A stretch of DNA of 64,000 nucleotides, taken from the NCBI RefSeq assembly GCF_004791585.1, contig NZ_SRUU01000002.1, positions 248,001 through 312,000 on the forward strand, in the 5' to 3' direction. A model generated the notes under the pieces. It ran no database searches, was not told the DNA's origin, and was given only the letters and a program-made list of their open reading frames with translations. Made by a program: the position numbers and the translations under genes. This document shows positions 26,936-35,881 of the stretch, in pieces; within the stretch, counting starts at the first letter, position 1; every line of letters begins with the position of its first letter. The DNA comes from Mesorhizobium sp. M1C.F.Ca.ET.210.01.1.1 (GTDB taxonomy: Bacteria; Pseudomonadota; Alphaproteobacteria; Rhizobiales; Rhizobiaceae).

Positions 26936-27463
26936 ATGAGTACGACGAGACTGCCAGGCCCAACCGTGGCAACGCCGACCGTGACAACCCCCAGCGATCG
27001 CGAGGTCCGGATAACCCGCACGTTCGATGCGCCGCGGCCGATGGTGTTCGACTGCTGGACCATTCCGGAACTGCTCAAGGGCTGGCTGCATGGCCCGGAC
27101 GGCTGGCGGCTCGAGATTTGCGAGATCGACCTCAAGGTGGGCGGCGCGGCGCGCTATGTCTGGCGCCACCGCGACGGGCAGGCAATGGGCATGAGCGCCA
27201 CCTATCGCGAGATCGTGCGGCCGAGCCTGATCGTCGCCACGGAGCTGTTCGACGAAGACTGGACCGGCGGCGAGACGCTGGGAACGGTTGTGTTCACCGA
27301 AGTCAACGGCAAGACGCTGCTGACGCAGACGATCCTCTATGCTTCGCAGGCGGCGCGCGACGGCGCGCTTGGCACCGGCATGACCAGCGGCATGGCCGAC
27401 AGCTATGCCCAGCTCGATGACCGTCTTGCGTCCCTACAGCATGGCGCCAAGGGGGCCGCCTGA
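26936..27463 (+). CDS. SRPBCC/AHSA1-domain protein
   Basis: The 175-residue protein has an unstructured Thr/Pro-rich N-terminus (about 1-20) and an AHSA1-like START fold (about 22-165): VRITRTFDAPRPMVFDCWTI, LLKGWLHGPDGW, VGGAARYVWRHRDG and a C-terminal helix GMADSYAQLDDRLASL. Such proteins bind hydrophobic ligands in a cavity; the activity is unknown. The ATG at 26936 follows AGAGGA. It is the second gene of the ArsR operon, 106 bases after the repressor and 33 bases before the VOC gene. Confidence 0.82.
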   Translation: MSTTRLPGPTVATPTVTTPSDREVRITRTFDAPRPMVFDCWTIPELLKGWLHGPDGWRLEICEIDLKVGGAARYVWRHRDGQAMGMSATYREIVRPSLIVATELFDEDWTGGETLGTVVFTEVNGKTLLTQTILYASQAARDGALGTGMTSGMADSYAQLDDRLASLQHGAKGAA

Positions 27464-27496
27464 TCCCTCTCACGACAGAGCACGAAGGAGAAAACG

Positions 27497-27967
27497 ATGC
27501 AGAAGATCACCACTTTCCTGTGGTTCGACGGCCAGGCCGAAGAGGCGATGAACCACTACATTTCGATCTTCCAGAATGCGAAGGTGCTGAGCCTGACGCG
27601 CTGGCCGAAGGGCCACCCCCTGGAAGGCAAGGTGCTGGTCGTTTCGTTCGAGCTCGACGGCGTGCCGTTCCTGGCGCTGAACGGCGGCCCGCAATACAAG
27701 TTCACCGAGGCGATCTCGCTGTCGATCGATTGCAAGACGCAAGCCGAGGTCGATCATTTCTGGGCAAGGCTTACCGAAGGCGGCGGCGAGCCCGGCCCTT
27801 GCGGCTGGCTGAAGGACAAGTTCGGCGTGTCCTGGCAGGTGGTGCCGGAACAGTTGCCGCGGCTGCTTCAGGATCCCGACCGGGCCAAGGCAGGCCGCGT
27901 CATGGAAGCGATGATGCAGATGGGCAAGATCGAGATCGGCAAGCTCGAAGAGGCGGCGAAGGGGTGA
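27497..27967 (+). CDS. VOC-family protein (PhnB-like)
   Basis: The 156-residue protein belongs to the PhnB/'3-demethylubiquinone-9 3-methyltransferase' group of the vicinal oxygen chelate fold. Conserved pieces are TTFLWFDGQAEEAMNHYISIF, VVSFELDGVPFLALNGGP, FTEAISLSIDC, and GPCGWLKDKFGVSWQVVP (about 100-117). Despite the database name it is not a methyltransferase; the activity is unknown. It has a GGAGAAA ribosome binding site and closes the ArsR-SRPBCC-VOC operon, a set often seen together in rhizobia. A stem-loop follows the stop codon. Confidence 0.85.
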   Translation: MQKITTFLWFDGQAEEAMNHYISIFQNAKVLSLTRWPKGHPLEGKVLVVSFELDGVPFLALNGGPQYKFTEAISLSIDCKTQAEVDHFWARLTEGGGEPGPCGWLKDKFGVSWQVVPEQLPRLLQDPDRAKAGRVMEAMMQMGKIEIGKLEEAAKG

Positions 27968-27975
27968 GGAGGCTT

Positions 27976-28002
27976 CCCCTTCCCGCCTTGCGGGAGAAGG
28001 GG
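27976..28002. terminator. Bidirectional stem-loop between VOC gene and prfC
   Basis: CCCCTTCCCGC on the left pairs with GCGGGAGAAGGGG on the right with one bulged position. It lies in the 44-base gap between two convergent genes, where a shared terminator is expected. It is the same repeat type as at 24427-24450. Confidence 0.6.
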
Positions 28003-28011
28003 AGTTGACGC

Positions 28012-29604
28012 TCACGCCGCCTTGTCGCGGACCTGGTAATCCTTGACCGCCGTGAAGCGGATCGCCTTCCAGCGCTCGGCTTCGTAGTTCAGCGAGAAAG
28101 CGTGCTGGGCAAGGAAGACCGGATCGTTGTCGAGGTCGCGGGCAATGTCGCCGCGATGGCCTTCGATGAAGCGCTGCACCTCCGCCCTGTCGTCGGCCGA
28201 AATCCAGCGGCAGACGGAAAAGCGCGACATCTCGAAATCCACGGGAAGCGTGTATTCGATGTTCAGCCGCTCCTTGAGCACATCGAGCTGCAGCGCGCCG
28301 ACAACGCCAACGATCGCCGGCGACCCATCCTCCGGCGAGAAGAGCTGCACGACGCCTTCCTCGGCCATCTGGTGCAGCGCTTCCTTCAGCTTCTTGGCCT
28401 TCATGGCGTCGCCGAGGCGCACCCGGCGCAGGATTTCCGGGGCGAAGTTGGGCACGCCGCGGAACAGGATCTCCTCGCCCTCGGTCAGCGTGTCGCCGAT
28501 GCGCAGCGTGCCGTGATTGGGGATGCCGACGACATCGCCGGCAAAGGCCTCGTCGGCGGTGACGCGGGTGCGGGCAAAGAAGAACTGCGGCGCCGACAGG
28601 CTCATCGGCTTGCCGGTTCGCACCAGCTTGGCCTTCATACCGCGCTCCAGCTTGCCCGAGCAGACGCGGACGAAGGCGATGCGGTCACGGTGGTTGGGAT
28701 CCATGTTGGCCTGGATCTTGAAGACGAAGGAGGTCATCTTCTCCTCGGTCGCCTCCACCGTCCGTTCATCGGCTTCCTGCGCGCGCGGCGGCGGCCCAAA
28801 GGCGCCGAGCGCCTCGATCAGATCGCGCACGCCGTAATTGCGCAGCGCCGAGCCGAAATAGACCGGGGTCAGATGGCCCTCGCGGAAAGCGTCGACATCG
28901 AGAGGTCGGCACGCTTCCCGCGCGAGCTCCAGTTCCTCGATGAAGTCGTTGCGCTCGTTCTCCGGCAACAGCCCCGCGACGCGGTTGGAATCCGGGCCAT
29001 GAACCGGCGTGCGTTCCTTCTCGTCGTCGCTTCTGCGCACGGCGTTCTGCGCCAGATGGTAGGTACCGGAGAAAGTCTTGCCGCGGCCGATCGGCCAGGT
29101 GACCGGCGCGGTGTCCAGCGCCAGCTTCTGCTCGATCTCGTCGAGGATCTCGAAGGGATCGCGGCTCTCGCGGTCCATCTTGTTGACGAAGGTGATGATC
29201 GGAATGTCGCGCAGGCGGCAGACCTCGAACAGCTTCAGGGTGCGCGGCTCGATGCCCTTGGCGGCGTCGATGACCATGACGGCGGAGTCGACCGCCGAGA
29301 GCGTGCGGTAGGTGTCGTCGGCGAAATCTTCGTGGCCGGGCGTGTCGAGCAGGTTGAAGACGTTGTCCCCATACTCGAAGGTCATCACCGAGGTGACGAC
29401 GGAAATGCCGCGCTCGCGCTCGATCTTCATCCAGTCGGACCGCGTCTGGATGCGGTCCTTCTTAGCCTTGACCTCGCCGGCAAGCTGGATAGCGCCGCCG
29501 AACAGCAGCAGCTTTTCGGTGAGCGTGGTCTTGCCGGCGTCGGGGTGGGCGATGATCGCGAAGGTACGGCGGCGCGATACCGCCTGTTCGATGTCTTCTG
29601 CCAA
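28012..29604 (-). CDS. prfC: Peptide chain release factor 3 (RF3)
   Basis: RF3 is a translational GTPase that recycles RF1/RF2 from the ribosome after termination. The 530-residue length is standard. The G domain shows the P-loop AHPDAGKTT (19-27), ERGISVVTSVM (switch I, G2), DTPGHEDF (G3) and NKMDRESRDP (G4). RF3-specific features follow: TWPIGRGKTFSGTYHL, and the C-terminal SRFSVCRWI and IEYTLPVDFEMS region. It is a single gene, convergent with the VOC gene. Confidence 0.95.
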   Translation of the reverse strand: MAEDIEQAVSRRRTFAIIAHPDAGKTTLTEKLLLFGGAIQLAGEVKAKKDRIQTRSDWMKIERERGISVVTSVMTFEYGDNVFNLLDTPGHEDFADDTYRTLSAVDSAVMVIDAAKGIEPRTLKLFEVCRLRDIPIITFVNKMDRESRDPFEILDEIEQKLALDTAPVTWPIGRGKTFSGTYHLAQNAVRRSDDEKERTPVHGPDSNRVAGLLPENERNDFIEELELAREACRPLDVDAFREGHLTPVYFGSALRNYGVRDLIEALGAFGPPPRAQEADERTVEATEEKMTSFVFKIQANMDPNHRDRIAFVRVCSGKLERGMKAKLVRTGKPMSLSAPQFFFARTRVTADEAFAGDVVGIPNHGTLRIGDTLTEGEEILFRGVPNFAPEILRRVRLGDAMKAKKLKEALHQMAEEGVVQLFSPEDGSPAIVGVVGALQLDVLKERLNIEYTLPVDFEMSRFSVCRWISADDRAEVQRFIEGHRGDIARDLDNDPVFLAQHAFSLNYEAERWKAIRFTAVKDYQVRDKAA

Positions 29605-29720
29605 GTCGTGGAATCCTGTCTGTGGCGCGGGCTTCTAGCAGCGCTTTCCCGCGCTGTCGACGGTTTTGGCCGGACCGGTTCTGCGCCGGGAAGCCGCCAT
29701 TGGCCAGGAATCACGGCTCG

Positions 29721-29963
29721 TCAGGTCGCAATTCGATCGCTGTATCCCCTGCCGAACCTGGTGGCTGACCAGATCTCCACGCGGCTGATGCCGATGTCAC
29801 GCAACAGATGATCCGGCAATTCGTCCAGCCACACGCGGTCCCTGCGAATACGCAAGGTGCGCGCAACGGTTCGTCTGGCTGAACGCCACGCCTCGATGCT
29901 TGCGGCCAACAGGCGTCCGGGCGCAGGCCGATTGGTGATGCGTTGTTGCCAAAAAAGTGTCAT
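29721..29963 (-). CDS. DUF1127 small protein
   Basis: The 80-residue basic protein ends in the DUF1127 domain: LDELPDHLLRDIGISRVEIW (about 50-69), preceded by an Arg-rich helix RRTVARTLRIRRDR. Small DUF1127 proteins are abundant in Hyphomicrobiales; some longer and shorter members affect phosphate, nitrogen and RNA metabolism, but this one has no assigned role. The ATG at 29963 follows GGGAG; a longer in-frame reading to 30005 has no such site. It is on the same strand as DUF4242 upstream, 127 bases away. Confidence 0.82.
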   Translation of the reverse strand: MTLFWQQRITNRPAPGRLLAASIEAWRSARRTVARTLRIRRDRVWLDELPDHLLRDIGISRVEIWSATRFGRGYSDRIAT

Positions 29964-30090
29964 GTCGTTCTCCCTTCGATTGACCGATAGAAATGGGAGG
30001 GCCAACGGCTGACCCTCCCAAAGGGATCGCCGATAAGAGGTGAGGACGAATCGTGGTTGCGGCCGATAGGCCGACGACCCATCCTCCCCA

Positions 30091-30369
30091 TCAGGCGGCG
30101 TATGCCGTCGTCGGATCGAACAGGCGCTTGACCTGCGTGATCTTGGTTGCCGGGAAGCCGCTCATCTTGGCGTGGCGCTGGATGATCGCCTCATCCTTGG
30201 CGAGGTAGACGCAAAAGGTCTTGTCGTCCGTCACGAAGGATTCCACCCACTGGATGTCCGGGCCGAGCTCGGCGAGAACGGCATTCGAGGCCTTGGAGGC
30301 GTCGCGAAGCTGCTCGCGCTCGAAGGTGCCAACCTTGGGAATTTCCCGTTCGATGATGTATTTGTGCAT
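30091..30369 (-). CDS. DUF4242-domain small protein
   Basis: The 92-residue protein is a complete DUF4242 (nickel-binding-protein-like) domain: KYIIEREIPKVGTFEREQL at the N-terminus, ASNAVLAELGPDIQWVESFVTDDKTFCVYLAKDEA in the middle, then a C-terminal helix starting HAKMSGFPATKI. It probably forms a dimeric alpha/beta barrel. The family name comes from a nickel-binding member; metal binding here is not established, although H66 and C53 are candidates. The ATG follows AAGGAG. It is divergent from a winged-helix/TPR regulator with a short palindrome between them, so it may be controlled by it. Confidence 0.83.
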   Translation of the reverse strand: MHKYIIEREIPKVGTFEREQLRDASKASNAVLAELGPDIQWVESFVTDDKTFCVYLAKDEAIIQRHAKMSGFPATKITQVKRLFDPTTAYAA

Positions 30370-30411
30370 TTCACAATCTCCTTGATCTGGGGTTCAAATG
30401 CCCTCTGGACG

Positions 30412-30426
30412 CCCGACCAGGTCGGG
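30412..30426. promoter_or_regulatory. Palindrome between DUF4242 and winged-helix regulator genes
   Basis: CCCGACC (30412-30418) and GGTCGGG (30420-30426) are perfect reverse complements around a single A. It lies in the 206-base divergent gap, 43 bases from the DUF4242 start. The position fits an operator for the neighbouring winged-helix regulator, but a small transcribed hairpin is also possible. Confidence 0.45.
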
Positions 30427-30575
30427 TGCCGGTGACATCCCTGGGGCCGCTGAGCTAAACTGCAGCTTGGCTCGCCAGGCAGATGGAGAATTACGGAAGA
30501 GGCGGCCAACAGTCCTTACGTCGCTCTTATCTTGTTCTGATCCTTCGCCTATTGCCGATACAGGGATTGCTGCCG

Positions 30576-32405
30576 ATGGGAATCTATCGCTTCGGTGACT
30601 TCGAGCTTAACGAAAACTCTCGCGCCCTTCGTCTCGCCGGAAGCGAGATCGAGGTGCAGCCCCTGGTCTTCGATTTCCTCGCCATTCTGCTGCGGCACCA
30701 GGACCGGGCCTTGAGCAAGAATGAGCTACTCGAAACGCTCTGGCCGGGCGTGACGGTAACCGAGGCTTCGCTGCAGCGCGTCGCGAGCCTTGCCCGTAGC
30801 ATACTTCGCCAGGGCGGCATGGAGACGGCGCTGCGCAACCTGCCCCGTTTCGGCTACCGCATCTGCCTCGACCAGTTGGCCGCTTCGGAAAACGGGCCGG
30901 CTCGGGCCGATGGCGGCGACAAGCTGTCGAGCCCCGGCTCAGCAATCCTGTCAGCACGCACAGCCGTTGCAGGCAGAAAATGGTACGAGGCCGCAACGTC
31001 CTTCGCCAAAGCGGATGCCGTCGGCGAGCTGCTGACGGCCGATCTCGAAGAATGGGCATTGGCGCTGGAATGCATGGGGCGGCCGGCCGAAGCCATTCCA
31101 CTCCTGGCGCGCGCGGTGACGGAATACGGTGTCGCCGGCGAGCGCCTGCGTGCTGCGTCCCCGGCAATCACCCTTGCCAAGATCCATCTGGAAAGAGGTG
31201 AGCTAGCCGTCGCAAAGGGCTGGCACAAGCGTGCTGCGCAACTGATCGATACCGCCGCCGACAGCAGGGAGCACGGCCTGTGGTGCTGGATGGGCGCGCG
31301 CATCATGGGCGCGGAAGCCGAGCCCGAGCAGGCGCTTGCACTCGCCGAGCAGGCGTTCGAGGTCGGCAGGCGGCTCGAAGACCCGGTCGTGGAGTCGCTC
31401 GGGCTGATCTATCGTGGCTTCTTCAAGCTCTGCCTTGGGGAAACCAAGTCCGGACAGGAAGATCAGGATTTTGCAGCCGCGCTTGGTCTTTCCAGCGACG
31501 TGGACCCGATCGTCGGCGGCATCCTCTATTGCAACATTCTCTGGGCCTGCAGGAATTTCGGCGACTGGTCGAGAGCCAACCAATGGACGTTTGGTTACGA
31601 AGACTGGTGCAGAGGACACGGGCTGGAAGACCTGTCGGGCTCGTGCCGGCTGCACCGTGCCGAGGTGCTCGGCGTTCACGGCACGCTGAAGGAGGCCGAG
31701 GCGCTGGTGCGGGCCGCGCTCGACCAGCTTGCGCTCGATGCGCCCTGGGCGACGGGTGACGCGCTGCGCGTGCTGGGTGACATTCATCTCGCCGCGGGCG
31801 ATTTTGCCGAGGCTGAGACAGCCTATCGCGCATCCCATGCCGCGGGCTGGGACCCGCAGCCCGGCCTTGCGCTGCTGCAGCTCGAACAGGGGCAGGCGGA
31901 GGCCGCTTTCAGCGCTCTTGAGCGCTCCCTGGCGGGGAACGGCTGGCCAACCCTGCAGCGGCGAGGCACGGTCCTTGCCACTCTCGCCAAGGTAGCGGCG
32001 CGCACCGATCGACGCGAGCGTGCGAAAGAGGTCATAGTCGAATTGGAGACCCAGCCGCAGCGCTGGCCGATGGCCTCCATCCGGGCGCTGACCGCTGAGG
32101 CCAAGGCAGAGCTTTTGATACAGGAAGAACGCCTGACCGAGGCTGCTCGGGAGCTGCAGGCAGCATGCTCGCGCTGGAGTGAGGTCGGCTCGCCGATCAA
32201 TGTCGCCGACGCCAGGCTTTCGCTCGCGGCGCTGCTCATTCAGCTCGGCGATCGGACCGGCGCGGAGCTGGAGCTCGCCACCGCGCTGGCGGCTGCAAAG
32301 AAGGTCGACTCCGCACGACTCATGCGGCGCTGCGAAGAGCTGGAGGGTCTGCTTGCGGGGACCCAGAAAATAGCGACGGGCATCGTGCAGGCGCTTCGAG
32401 CTTGA
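30576..32405 (+). CDS. Winged-helix (OmpR/CadC-type) regulator with TPR-rich C-terminus
   Basis: The 609-residue protein starts with an OmpR-type DNA-binding domain (about 1-100): FGDFELNENSRALRLAGSEIEVQ, VFDFLAILLRHQDRALSKNELLE, and LRNLPRFGYRICL. There is no receiver domain and no clear membrane segment. From about residue 125 to 600 it is built of helical TPR-like repeats rich in Ala, Leu and Glu (for example AEALVRAALDQLALDAPWAT, GDIHLAAGDFAEAETAYRAS). TPR halves of such regulators usually bind a protein or small-molecule signal. ATG 30576 fits the domain start; an in-frame ATG at 30483 is possible. It is divergent from DUF4242. Confidence 0.82.
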   Translation: MGIYRFGDFELNENSRALRLAGSEIEVQPLVFDFLAILLRHQDRALSKNELLETLWPGVTVTEASLQRVASLARSILRQGGMETALRNLPRFGYRICLDQLAASENGPARADGGDKLSSPGSAILSARTAVAGRKWYEAATSFAKADAVGELLTADLEEWALALECMGRPAEAIPLLARAVTEYGVAGERLRAASPAITLAKIHLERGELAVAKGWHKRAAQLIDTAADSREHGLWCWMGARIMGAEAEPEQALALAEQAFEVGRRLEDPVVESLGLIYRGFFKLCLGETKSGQEDQDFAAALGLSSDVDPIVGGILYCNILWACRNFGDWSRANQWTFGYEDWCRGHGLEDLSGSCRLHRAEVLGVHGTLKEAEALVRAALDQLALDAPWATGDALRVLGDIHLAAGDFAEAETAYRASHAAGWDPQPGLALLQLEQGQAEAAFSALERSLAGNGWPTLQRRGTVLATLAKVAARTDRRERAKEVIVELETQPQRWPMASIRALTAEAKAELLIQEERLTEAARELQAACSRWSEVGSPINVADARLSLAALLIQLGDRTGAELELATALAAAKKVDSARLMRRCEELEGLLAGTQKIATGIVQALRA

Positions 32406-32457
32406 GGTCTGGCCAGCGCGGTGGCATGACGGGATAAATCTCCTCCGAAGGTCCAGC

Positions 32458-33531
32458 ATGAGCAGCGCAAAACAAGTCGTCGTCATCGGCGCCGGCATCA
32501 TCGGCGCTTCGATCGCCTGGCACCTGACGAAGGCCGGTGCGCGGGTGACGGTGGTTTCGGAAAGCGGCGCCGGCGGCGTCGCCACCCCCAACTCCTTCGC
32601 CTGGATCAACGCCAGCTGGGGCAATCCGGAAGTGTATTTCCGGCTACGCACTCGCGCCATGGCCGAATGGAAAAGGCTGGCGAAGGACGTGCCCGGGTTG
32701 CCGCTCGCCTGGTGCGGCGGCCTGTGCTTCGACCTGCCGGCGGACAGGCTGGAGGCCTATGCGGCCGAGCATTCGTCATGGGGCTACGGCATCGAGCGGG
32801 TCGGTCGTGAGCGCGCCGGCGAGATCGAACCCAACCTCGTCGAGCCTCCGGATTTCGCCGTCTACGTTGCGGAGGAAGGCGTGGCTGAGCCAGCGGCAAC
32901 CGCCAAGGCACTGCTGGCGGATGCAGAGCGGCTCGGTGCGCGGGCGATGACCGGCACAGTGGAGAGGCTGAAGTTCGTCAACGGAAGGGTCAGCGGCGTG
33001 GTCGTGGCGGGCGAAACCATCGACACCGACGAGGTGGCCGTTGCAGCCGGCACCGGTACCCCGGCCATTGCTGCAACAGCCGGCATCAAGCTGCCGCTCG
33101 ACACACCGCCAGGCCTCATCGTGCATTCGCGCCCCTACAGGAAACTGCTCAACGGGCTGGTGCACGCGGAGAAACTGCATATGCGCCAGACGGCCGAGGG
33201 CCGCATCATCGCCGGCTCGGATTCCGCCGGCGGCGATCCGGGCGAAAATCCGGCAGCAACCGCTCGCGAATTGTTCACGGTGACGAAGGCAGCTTTGCGC
33301 GACGCAGGCGGGCTGGAGTTCGATTTCCACACCGTCGGCTACCGCCCTATCCCGGTCGACGGTTTTCCGATCATCAGCCGCGCCGGAGGCGTCGGCGGCC
33401 TCTACATCACCGTCATGCATTCCGGCATCACGCTGGCTGCAGCGGTCGGCTTGTTTGCCACCCGTGAAATCCTTGAAGGCGAGCGCGATGCGCTGCTGAC
33501 GCCTTACGGGCTGGAGCGTTTCGCTCAATAA
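32458..33531 (+). CDS. FAD-dependent oxidoreductase of the DAO (D-amino-acid oxidase) family
   Basis: The 357-residue flavoprotein has an N-terminal Rossmann FAD motif VVVIGAGIIGASIAWHLTKAGA (about 7-28) and a DAO domain to about 340, with VGYRPIPVDGFPIIS and GLYITVMHSGITLAAAVG near the C-terminus. Glycine oxidase, D-amino-acid dehydrogenase and related amine oxidations are typical; the substrate is unknown. The ATG has an AAGG site. It ends with a seven-base overlap against the convergent amidase. No partner subunit gene is adjacent. Confidence 0.85.
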   Translation: MSSAKQVVVIGAGIIGASIAWHLTKAGARVTVVSESGAGGVATPNSFAWINASWGNPEVYFRLRTRAMAEWKRLAKDVPGLPLAWCGGLCFDLPADRLEAYAAEHSSWGYGIERVGRERAGEIEPNLVEPPDFAVYVAEEGVAEPAATAKALLADAERLGARAMTGTVERLKFVNGRVSGVVVAGETIDTDEVAVAAGTGTPAIAATAGIKLPLDTPPGLIVHSRPYRKLLNGLVHAEKLHMRQTAEGRIIAGSDSAGGDPGENPAATARELFTVTKAALRDAGGLEFDFHTVGYRPIPVDGFPIISRAGGVGGLYITVMHSGITLAAAVGLFATREILEGERDALLTPYGLERFAQ

Positions 33532-34898
33532 CCCCGCGGACGGCGAAACCCGCCGGCAAACGGCGCCATCGCCGCAGCGATGCCGAGCAGCCTCGCCTCC
33601 GACCATCGCTTACCGACAAGTTGCAGGCCGATCGGCAAGCCGTTGCTGTCCTGCCCGCAAGGGAATGCAAGCGCCGGGTGGCCGGAATAGTTGAAGACCG
33701 CGCCATAGGCCGGCAGCATCCAATAGCTCTCATCCTTGCCGTTGACCTTGAGCGGGCTGTCAGGCTTGCAATGCGCAAAGGCCGTGGTCATGGCGACCGG
33801 ACAGAGCAGGGCGTCGCAGCTTTCGAAGAAGCTCTCCCAGGCGAGGATCGACCGGTCGCGGCGGGCAAGCGCCGCGAACCAGCTCGACACCGGCGTCGGT
33901 TGCTCGGGCGGTTCCGGCTGCGCCGCCTCCAGCATCATGCCGATCAGCCTGCCGCCCTCGGCGAGGTCGTCGTGCAGGTCGAGCCCGGGCAATTTCGCTT
34001 CCTCGACGCTGGCACCGGAGGATGCCAATTGCGAAGCCAGGCTTTCGACGGCAGCGCTGATTTCGGCAGCGACCGGAAAGCCGGGGAAGGTGCTGGCGAA
34101 GGCGATGCGCAGCGATTTCAGCTCGAGCCTCGGTGTCGGGTCAACCGGCATCGGCGCCAGATCGGTGTCGGCTCCGTCCGGCCCGGCGATGATCCGGTAG
34201 GTCAACGCCAGGTCCTCCGGATCGCGAGCAATCGGGCCGACACAAGACATCAAGCGGACACTGCGCGGAATGCCGCCCGGATCGGGGAAAGCGCCGGCCA
34301 GCGAGACACGATTCTCGGTCGGCTTCAGGCCGTAGACGCCGCAGAAGGCAGCCGGCAGGCGGATCGAATCCTGCATGTCGGTGCCGACTTCGAACGGCGT
34401 CATGCCTGCCGCGACCGCCGCCGCGGCGCCACCGCTGGAGCCCCCCGCCGTGCGCGACGGATCCCAGGGGTTGCCGGTGCGGCCGAACAGCGGATTGTCC
34501 GACTGCCAGTCACCCAGCATGGTGGCGACATTGGTCTTGCCGACCAGCACGGCGCCCGCCGCCTTCAACCGGGTAACGACCGGACTATCCTTCCTGGCCG
34601 CATAGCCGGCAAAAGGCGGGAAGCCGGCCGTCGACTTCATCCCGGCAGTCTCGTGCGCGTCCTTCAGCGTGAAGGGTACACCATGCAGCGAGCCGAGCGT
34701 GTCGCCGCGCGCCACTGCGGCGTCAGCTTGCCTGGCGCGCTCGCGCGCGCCCTCCCGGTCAAGGATGACGACGGCATTGATCGCCTCGTTGTGTTTGTCG
34801 ATCTGGGCAAGGTGCGCATCGAGCGCCTCGACCGCCGAGATTTTTCGGGTGGCGATCGCAGCGGCGAGTTTGGTGGTTGAGGAGAAGGCGATATCCAA
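33525..34898 (-). CDS. Amidase-signature family hydrolase
   Basis: The 457-residue enzyme has the amidase catalytic triad: Lys79 in PFTLKD, the cis-Ser in TAGGSSGGAAAAV (about 150-162), and the nucleophile Ser178 in TDMQDSIRLPAAFCG. In most members the nucleophile is preceded by I-G-G; here it is M-Q-D, at the oxyanion loop. It hydrolyses a C-N amide bond in an unknown substrate. The homologous N-terminus begins DIAFSS, and TTG at 34898 with GGAG upstream fits; the alternative ATG at 34979 adds an atypical 27 residues. Confidence 0.83.
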   Translation of the reverse strand: MDIAFSSTTKLAAAIATRKISAVEALDAHLAQIDKHNEAINAVVILDREGARERARQADAAVARGDTLGSLHGVPFTLKDAHETAGMKSTAGFPPFAGYAARKDSPVVTRLKAAGAVLVGKTNVATMLGDWQSDNPLFGRTGNPWDPSRTAGGSSGGAAAAVAAGMTPFEVGTDMQDSIRLPAAFCGVYGLKPTENRVSLAGAFPDPGGIPRSVRLMSCVGPIARDPEDLALTYRIIAGPDGADTDLAPMPVDPTPRLELKSLRIAFASTFPGFPVAAEISAAVESLASQLASSGASVEEAKLPGLDLHDDLAEGGRLIGMMLEAAQPEPPEQPTPVSSWFAALARRDRSILAWESFFESCDALLCPVAMTTAFAHCKPDSPLKVNGKDESYWMLPAYGAVFNYSGHPALAFPCGQDSNGLPIGLQLVGKRWSEARLLGIAAAMAPFAGGFRRPRGY

Positions 34899-35070
34899 CG
34901 TCAATGCTCCAGCTTGGCCGCGCCGCCCGGCATGAAATGGCGGATTGGCGAGCGGCTTCAAGCCAAGTTCAGCATTCAAGGCTGGGTGGCGCTTGATCGA
35001 AATTGCGCTGCAGAGCTCTGCGAGGTCAGCGCTGGCCCCTCTGTGCCGCGAACTAACCTATCTTCATTGC

Positions 35071-35868
35071 CTAAATGGCCAGCGCCAGTTTGGCGACAGC
35101 CGGCGCGAAGGGACGGATCGCCATGCCACCGACGGTCATGGTGACGAAGCTCGACGGCGGGATTGCCTGCCACTCGCCGCCGTCGCGGTCGAACGGCTCG
35201 GACACCACGCAGCGACCGCCATTGCGGAAGACGGAGGTGTAAAGCGTGGGTGCATGGTCATCGGTGGCGTAGCGCACGGCATGGAGCGCCTGGCCGTCCG
35301 AGAAGGCGGCGGTGAGTTTCAGGGAAGGCTCGAAACCGGCCCGGCGCGACGTCTCGAGCACCCGGCTGGTGGCGCGCGACACCGCGCCCTGGGGGTCGGC
35401 CGACAGACCCTCGTCGATCATCAACAGGAAGAAGAGTTCGGAATCGGTGGTGCCTTCGCGCTGGTCGAAGACTGCGTCGGAGAGCGAGTTCTCGAGCGCG
35501 CGGCGGATTTTTTCGAAGCCGCCGATCTGGCCGTTATGCATGAAGGACCAGCGGCCGGAAATGAAGGGATGGCAGTTCATGCGGCTGGTGGCGCCGCCGG
35601 TCGAGGCGCGCACATGGGCAAGGAACAGGCCGGACTTGATCTGCCGGCAGAGGCTTTTCAGGTTGGGATCGGACCAGGCTGGCAGTATGTCGCGATAGAG
35701 GCCGGGCTCGGGCCGGTCGCCATACCAGGCAAGGCCGAAGCCATCGCCGTTGGTCGGCGACTTGGCCTCCTGGGCGCAATGGCTCTGGGCGATCAGCGAA
35801 TGGCAGGGCGCGGTGACGATGTCTTCGAGGAAGACCGCTTCACCGAGATAGGCCGCCCACCGGCACAT
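35071..35868 (-). CDS. Class II glutamine amidotransferase (YafJ-like)
   Basis: The 265-residue protein starts MCRWAAYLG, so Cys2 becomes the N-terminal nucleophile after Met removal, as in Ntn-type glutamine amidotransferases. Other hallmarks are NGDGFGLAWYG, LFLAHVRASTGGA, NCHPF and WSFMHNGQI (about 125-133, the oxyanion region). It resembles E. coli YafJ and the EgtC group, with no fused synthase domain, so it must act with an unknown partner or as a simple amidase. It lies 13 bases downstream of the DUF6356 gene, probably in the same operon. Confidence 0.87.
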   Translation of the reverse strand: MCRWAAYLGEAVFLEDIVTAPCHSLIAQSHCAQEAKSPTNGDGFGLAWYGDRPEPGLYRDILPAWSDPNLKSLCRQIKSGLFLAHVRASTGGATSRMNCHPFISGRWSFMHNGQIGGFEKIRRALENSLSDAVFDQREGTTDSELFFLLMIDEGLSADPQGAVSRATSRVLETSRRAGFEPSLKLTAAFSDGQALHAVRYATDDHAPTLYTSVFRNGGRCVVSEPFDRDGGEWQAIPPSSFVTMTVGGMAIRPFAPAVAKLALAI

Positions 35869-35881
35869 CGCATTCCACCAT

